Origin: Lutibacter sp. B2
GTDB taxonomy: Bacteria; Bacillota; Clostridia; Peptostreptococcales; Thermotaleaceae
NCBI GenBank assembly: GCA_015686845.1
Contig: JADPRS010000028.1
Span: forward strand, 1-44,843
Length of the DNA: 44,843 nt
Reading direction: 5' to 3'
The translations under genes were made by a program, and so were the position numbers. The notes under the pieces are model-generated. The model was not told the origin of the DNA. It saw nothing but the letters and a program-made list of their open reading frames with translations, and did not search any database. Below are positions 42,401 to 44,843 of this stretch, piece after piece (the stretch's first letter is position 1; every line of letters begins with the position of its first letter).

Positions 42401-42555
42401 TCTTTTTGAAAATTCCACTGGTTAAGATCTAATAAGCCTTTTTTAACTATAGGCATTTTTTTATGTGTCCCTGAATTAGAACTACAGATGAACAGTATTC
42501 CTATAAGTAAAACAAATATAATAATGATGTATTTTTTATTTATAAAAGATTTCAT
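39475..42555 (-). CDS. Hybrid sensor histidine kinase with 7TMR-DISM sensor and two kinase modules
   Basis: A 1026-aa membrane sensor. Order: signal/membrane segment (7-25), extracellular galactose-binding-like DISM region (about 40-205, GEWEFYWNQL), seven membrane segments (about 213-412), HisKA with H444 (ANTSHELRTPLHG), HATPase (about 545-655: VGNAVKFTENG, DTGIGIP, GTGLGLSI), a receiver with D746 (LVILDIMMPHMSG), and then a second, LytS-type kinase with H837 (QIKPHFLYNALNT) and its own ATPase (PIVENAVKHGI, DDGVGIP). It thus has two separate transmitter modules. It is coupled by overlap to the REC-wHTH-BTAD regulator. The input ligand is unknown, though DISM regions are thought to bind sugars. 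Confidence 0.92.
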   Translation of the reverse strand: MKSFINKKYIIIIFVLLIGILFICSSNSGTHKKMPIVKKGLLDLNQWNFQKDGPIKLDGEWEFYWNQLLTYDNFHGDDKKYKPSGYFNVPSVWNKYKIDDKNLLGEGYATYRLKIKTNDIDDLKGLKILTQSTAYKLMINRETIATSGIVGKSKETTVPEYKPQIAHFKNDSNEFEIIIQVSNYTYARGGFWHSIDLGSITQIITMKENSSRREMLLFGAVLSMILYHVAIYWLQRRNKAILYFIVALLGMSVRIFFTGEYFITTLIPTIDFNWLIFIEYMTVYWGATIWFVFVHEVYPAESSKKVVKVCVCIALLLTIFIIITPMYIYTKYLMFIEIFVAVISYNIVTSVIRAVRRKKQGATLLFLGIILFVATYIHDCLYYLNIIESQPGGLIGFTTFIMLFIQAYILAARYSKTFDEVEELSDKMLLLNKLKDEFLANTSHELRTPLHGMISITESVLQSMEGQIDKKQTENLSLVVSSGRRLANLVNEILDYSNLKYGDIKLYRKSVDLQQIVQEVLAVQRHLLTNKEIIVSNDLPMDIPFVYGDKDRMLQVIYNLVGNAVKFTENGKISISAIENNNMVEISVEDTGIGIPKEKLDDIFKSFEQGNTSLTRSYGGTGLGLSITKQLVEIQGGKIWVTSEVGKGSKFTFTMPISNHREKIVTAKKERIFEENHLQHPFSEEPVSFEQDGEFTVLIVDDDYVNLHSLVNILSTERYSVIAVTNGIQALNTISKNKKIDLVILDIMMPHMSGYEVCRKIREKYSIYDLPVIMLTAQNNAEAILTGFESGANDFLPKPFEMSELRARVKTLLELKKSVHYAIHAEMAFLQAQIKPHFLYNALNTIVSFCWTNPEKAAELITDLSNYLRNSFHFSNMDKFVRIEKEIEFVQSYLSIEKARFEEKINCQYDVDPINFMIPTLLLQPIVENAVKHGILKREEGGNIKISIKENRDFIIIKVEDDGVGIPKDKLTPILDEKFTGKSVGLRNVTKRLKCIYGYGIEIESEVEKGTTVCIKIPHESGEVFD

Positions 42556-42705
42556 TTACAAACCGCCTTTATAACCTTTTTCTTTGTAGCTCTAATATTC
42601 TTATCATATAATCATTTTTCTGCTATATTTCATTTTATCAATTCTAGTTCATAAATTACAAGTTGTATATTCAAAACATCTGTGAAAACTTGTCAATTAT
42701 TTATA

Positions 42706-42751
42706 AAATATTAAAACAGGTGGCTGTCATCAGCCACCTGTTTTAATATTT
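42706..42751 (-). terminator. Strong terminator after the GLUG-repeat gene
   Basis: A perfect 21-bp stem with a TCAT loop (arms 42706-42726 and 42731-42751; inner part CAGGTGGCTG / CAGCCACCTG). AT-rich ends give T runs on both strands. It separates the surface-protein gene from the kinase. Confidence 0.9.
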
Positions 42752-42810
42752 CATTTCTTATTTCATTCTTTACCTTTAATTCAATCTCCTATTAAATTTT
42801 TAAGTTACAA

Positions 42811-44843
42811 TTAGTCTCTCGGTTCAGTAGGTGTTTCTGGAAGATCTCCATCATCATCACCTACATTTTGAAGTGTTGGTCTGTCTGCTCCAGATTTTAT
42901 TTCCCATATATCTGTGAAATTCCAACTGCTTAGTGGCTCACTATTCTTATCTTTCATACTTGAAATATCTGCACTATCTATTTGTTTATATGGAGCACTA
43001 CCAGTAACCTGCATTATACTATTTGCATAGTTATTTGTTTGTGTTCCACTACTGAAATTAGTACCTATTTTTGCAGTATTAAGGCTTCCAGTTACTTTAG
43101 CATTATATACAATATTATTTTGGAAATTAAATGAATAAGCACCCCCTACAAATCCTCCTACAGACGCATAGCCATTTACATCTCCTGTTGCATAGCTGTT
43201 TTGGATTGTATCTGCATAAGTACTCCCTACAAAACTCCCTACAAGACCTCCTACATATCCATATCCATTTACGGCTCCTGTTGCATAGCTGTTTTGGATT
43301 GCATCTGGATAAGTACTCCCTGCTACAAAACCTCCTACAAGGCCTCCTATATGGTTTGTATTCCCATTTACAGCTCCTGTTGCATAGCTTTTTTTGATTG
43401 TTCCTGCGTCAGCATTCCCTACAAGGCCTCCTACATAACTATTCCCATTTACAGTTCCTGTTGCATAGCTGTTTTGGATTTCACCTACAGAAGCACGTCC
43501 TACAAGGCCTCCTACATTATCTGCATCCCCATTTACAGCTCCTGTTGCATAGCTGTCTTGGATTGTACTATTATTCTTACCATTACCTACAAGGCCTCCT
43601 ACATACGTATTCCCATTTACAGCTCCTTTTGCATAGCTGTTTTGGATTTCACCTGAATCAACATTCCCTACAAGGCCTCCTACATAGTATTGCCCATTTA
43701 CAACTCCTGTTGCATAGCTGTTTTGGATTTCACCTGAATCAGCACTTCCTACAAGACCTCCTACATTGTGTTGCCCTTTTACACTTACCTCTATTACTCC
43801 AAGATCTTTTATCTTTGCATTCTTTGTACATCCGAATAATGCAATGGTATTTTCATCCGGTCTATCAATATATAAATTTCCTATTGTGCAGTCATTACCG
43901 TCAAAACTTCCCACAAAGCTATTAACATCTGTTCCAATAGGTTTCCAACCATGACTTGTTTTGAATTGTGTTTTAATTGTTTCTGTTGTACTTCCATCTT
44001 TATTCCAATCTACTCCTGTAGTATTAGGATTATCATAGCTAGAATTTTCATTAAAATTCAAGTCCTTCATCAATATATAAGCTTCGCCCATACCCCAACC
44101 ATCTACTCCAGTACCAACTTGAGCAAGGTCTTCTATCGTAAAAATTTTAAATGGGCTTTTAACTGACCCATCCTCTTTAACAATTATATATTCTGCCATA
44201 AATACATTTGATACATTTCCTTCTACATCAACTGCAATTGCTTTTAGTGTTGTTGTTTCATTTATTGCGATTGCTGTTGTGTATTCTCTACTGTTTGTTG
44301 TTGGATCACTTCCATCTGTTGTATAGTAAATGGTTGCTCCTTCTTCTGCTGTTAATGCTATATTTTGAGCTTCATTATACGTTCCTGCTGCTACATTTGC
44401 CTGTGGTGCATCAGGTTCCGTTCCTTTTATAACGAGTGTATATGTTTTTTCAGCCACTACATCTCCTACTTTTACAGTAGCAGTAAGCGTCACTTCTTGA
44501 TTCTTCACTTTTCTTACTACCATACCTTGATTTCCATTAATTAAAATAGACGCTTCATTAGAAGACTTCCATATTACTGTAGACTCTTCTCCTGCTGTTG
44601 ATACCAATTCCACATTTTGTGTTACACCGTCATATGTATCTCCCTCTGTCAATAGAATAACGGTTTCTACTTCCAAGCTGTCAGCAAGTCTTCTTGCCTT
44701 TTGTTTGTCTGTTTCTGATTCTGCTTTGATCACTTTTAAAGATGATTTATTGTTATGATCATCCATTACAACAAAATGAATATAATAGCCATTTCCAGAT
44801 ACAGCATTATTATATACATGATTAACCACTGTATTGGCTTCTT
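42811..44843 (-). CDS. GLUG-repeat surface protein, 5' end outside the window
   Basis: An open frame continues off the right edge; the GTG at 44829 has codons open before it and need not be the start. The visible 677 codons show, in order, a Big/Ig-like part, a chitobiase/FN3-like module (TIYYTTDGSDPTTNSREYTTAIAINETTTLKAIAVD, CHB_HEX_C-type), a region with GWKPIGTDVNSFVGSFDG and FGCTKNAKIKDLGV, eight GLUG repeats each containing VGGLVG (or close) and NSYATGxVNG, and an acidic proline-rich end (GDLPETPTEPRD). GLUG proteins are adhesins or surface-layer proteins. No LPXTG motif or cell-wall anchor is seen at the C-terminus. Repeat copies are similar at DNA level too. Confidence 0.88.
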   Translation of the reverse strand, partial: EANTVVNHVYNNAVSGNGYYIHFVVMDDHNNKSSLKVIKAESETDKQKARRLADSLEVETVILLTEGDTYDGVTQNVELVSTAGEESTVIWKSSNEASILINGNQGMVVRKVKNQEVTLTATVKVGDVVAEKTYTLVIKGTEPDAPQANVAAGTYNEAQNIALTAEEGATIYYTTDGSDPTTNSREYTTAIAINETTTLKAIAVDVEGNVSNVFMAEYIIVKEDGSVKSPFKIFTIEDLAQVGTGVDGWGMGEAYILMKDLNFNENSSYDNPNTTGVDWNKDGSTTETIKTQFKTSHGWKPIGTDVNSFVGSFDGNDCTIGNLYIDRPDENTIALFGCTKNAKIKDLGVIEVSVKGQHNVGGLVGSADSGEIQNSYATGVVNGQYYVGGLVGNVDSGEIQNSYAKGAVNGNTYVGGLVGNGKNNSTIQDSYATGAVNGDADNVGGLVGRASVGEIQNSYATGTVNGNSYVGGLVGNADAGTIKKSYATGAVNGNTNHIGGLVGGFVAGSTYPDAIQNSYATGAVNGYGYVGGLVGSFVGSTYADTIQNSYATGDVNGYASVGGFVGGAYSFNFQNNIVYNAKVTGSLNTAKIGTNFSSGTQTNNYANSIMQVTGSAPYKQIDSADISSMKDKNSEPLSSWNFTDIWEIKSGADRPTLQNVGDDDGDLPETPTEPRD
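43130..43790 (-). repeat. Tandem DNA repeats encoding the GLUG motifs
   Basis: Eight in-frame units of about 69-90 bases recur. Shared plus-strand phrases such as CCTACAAGGCCTCCTACAT and GTTGCATAGCTGTTTTGGATT are near identical from unit to unit. Such homogeneity points to recent duplication or recombination between units and to possible length variation between strains. Confidence 0.85.

Noticed and set aside
43130-43790. CRISPR array
   Set aside because: The repeats stay in frame, vary in spacing with protein motifs and lack unrelated unique spacers; they code for GLUG units.
43131-43925. Plus-strand frames with LQLLLHSCFG repeats
   Set aside because: They are antisense shadows of the GLUG repeats; the repetition comes from the real gene on the minus strand, and they lack ribosome binding sites.

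Overview
The window is AT-rich, densely packed DNA of a strictly anaerobic, Gram-positive, low-GC Firmicute, most likely class Clostridia. The signs are a class III (oxygen-sensitive) ribonucleotide reductase, strong GGAGG/GGGGG ribosome binding sites, lipoprotein and FecCD-type transport genes, c-di-GMP enzymes, and molybdenum hydroxylase genes with selenium-type maturation factors. Almost everything reads on the minus strand; only four genes (20.0-21.0 kb and 31.5-34.1 kb) read on the plus strand. Start codons were chosen from ribosome binding sites, and in several genes this moves the start inward from the longest frame.

Layout from left to right. 0-0.3 kb: three tandem consensus promoters and a leader pointing off the left edge, most likely driving an rRNA operon. 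0.3-3.6 kb: nrdD-nrdG plus a small acidic ORF, with an NrdR-type operator. 3.7-7.2 kb: two c-di-GMP turnover genes (REC-REC-GGDEF and CHASE4-like-HAMP-GGDEF-HD-GYP). 7.4-8.9 kb: a TetR regulator and uppP. 9.0-19.8 kb: a long head-to-tail operon, read right to left: allH, allF (its last domain split off as a separate 56-codon gene), allG, a metal-dependent cyclic-amide hydrolase, a nitrilase-family amidase, a type III CoA-transferase, carbamate kinase, an MFS transporter, yqeB and xdhC. 20.0-21.0 kb: an EamA transporter, divergent from allH. 21.0-24.2 kb: a FecCD-type ABC importer behind a structured leader RNA with an intrinsic terminator. 24.2-31.1 kb: pucR, a nucleobase permease and a three-subunit xanthine-dehydrogenase-type molybdenum hydroxylase. 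31.5-34.1 kb (plus): a two-gene DUF3100-type membrane system with an M20 amidohydrolase. 34.2-38.1 kb: a surface glycoside-hydrolase-like protein and the bioY-bioB-bioD operon with a BirA operator. 38.3-42.6 kb: a large hybrid sensor kinase and a REC-wHTH-BTAD response regulator. 42.8 kb to the right edge: a GLUG-repeat surface protein, cut by the window end.

How the genes may work together: the 9-31 kb block looks like a catabolic island for an N-heterocycle (purine or pyrimidine type). A permease brings in the base, the Mo hydroxylase (perhaps with labile selenium inserted by YqeB/XdhC-type proteins) oxidises it, and the hydrolase opens a cyclic imide to a ureido acid. AllFGH would phosphorolyse that to an amide acid plus carbamoyl phosphate, and carbamate kinase would make ATP. 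The nitrilase would deamidate the amide acid and the CoA-transferase would activate the diacid. The usual allantoin-pathway enzymes that supply oxalurate (allantoinase, allantoate amidohydrolase, ureidoglycolate dehydrogenase) are not in the window, so the entry substrate is unknown. This assembled pathway is inference and is the best candidate for something undescribed here.
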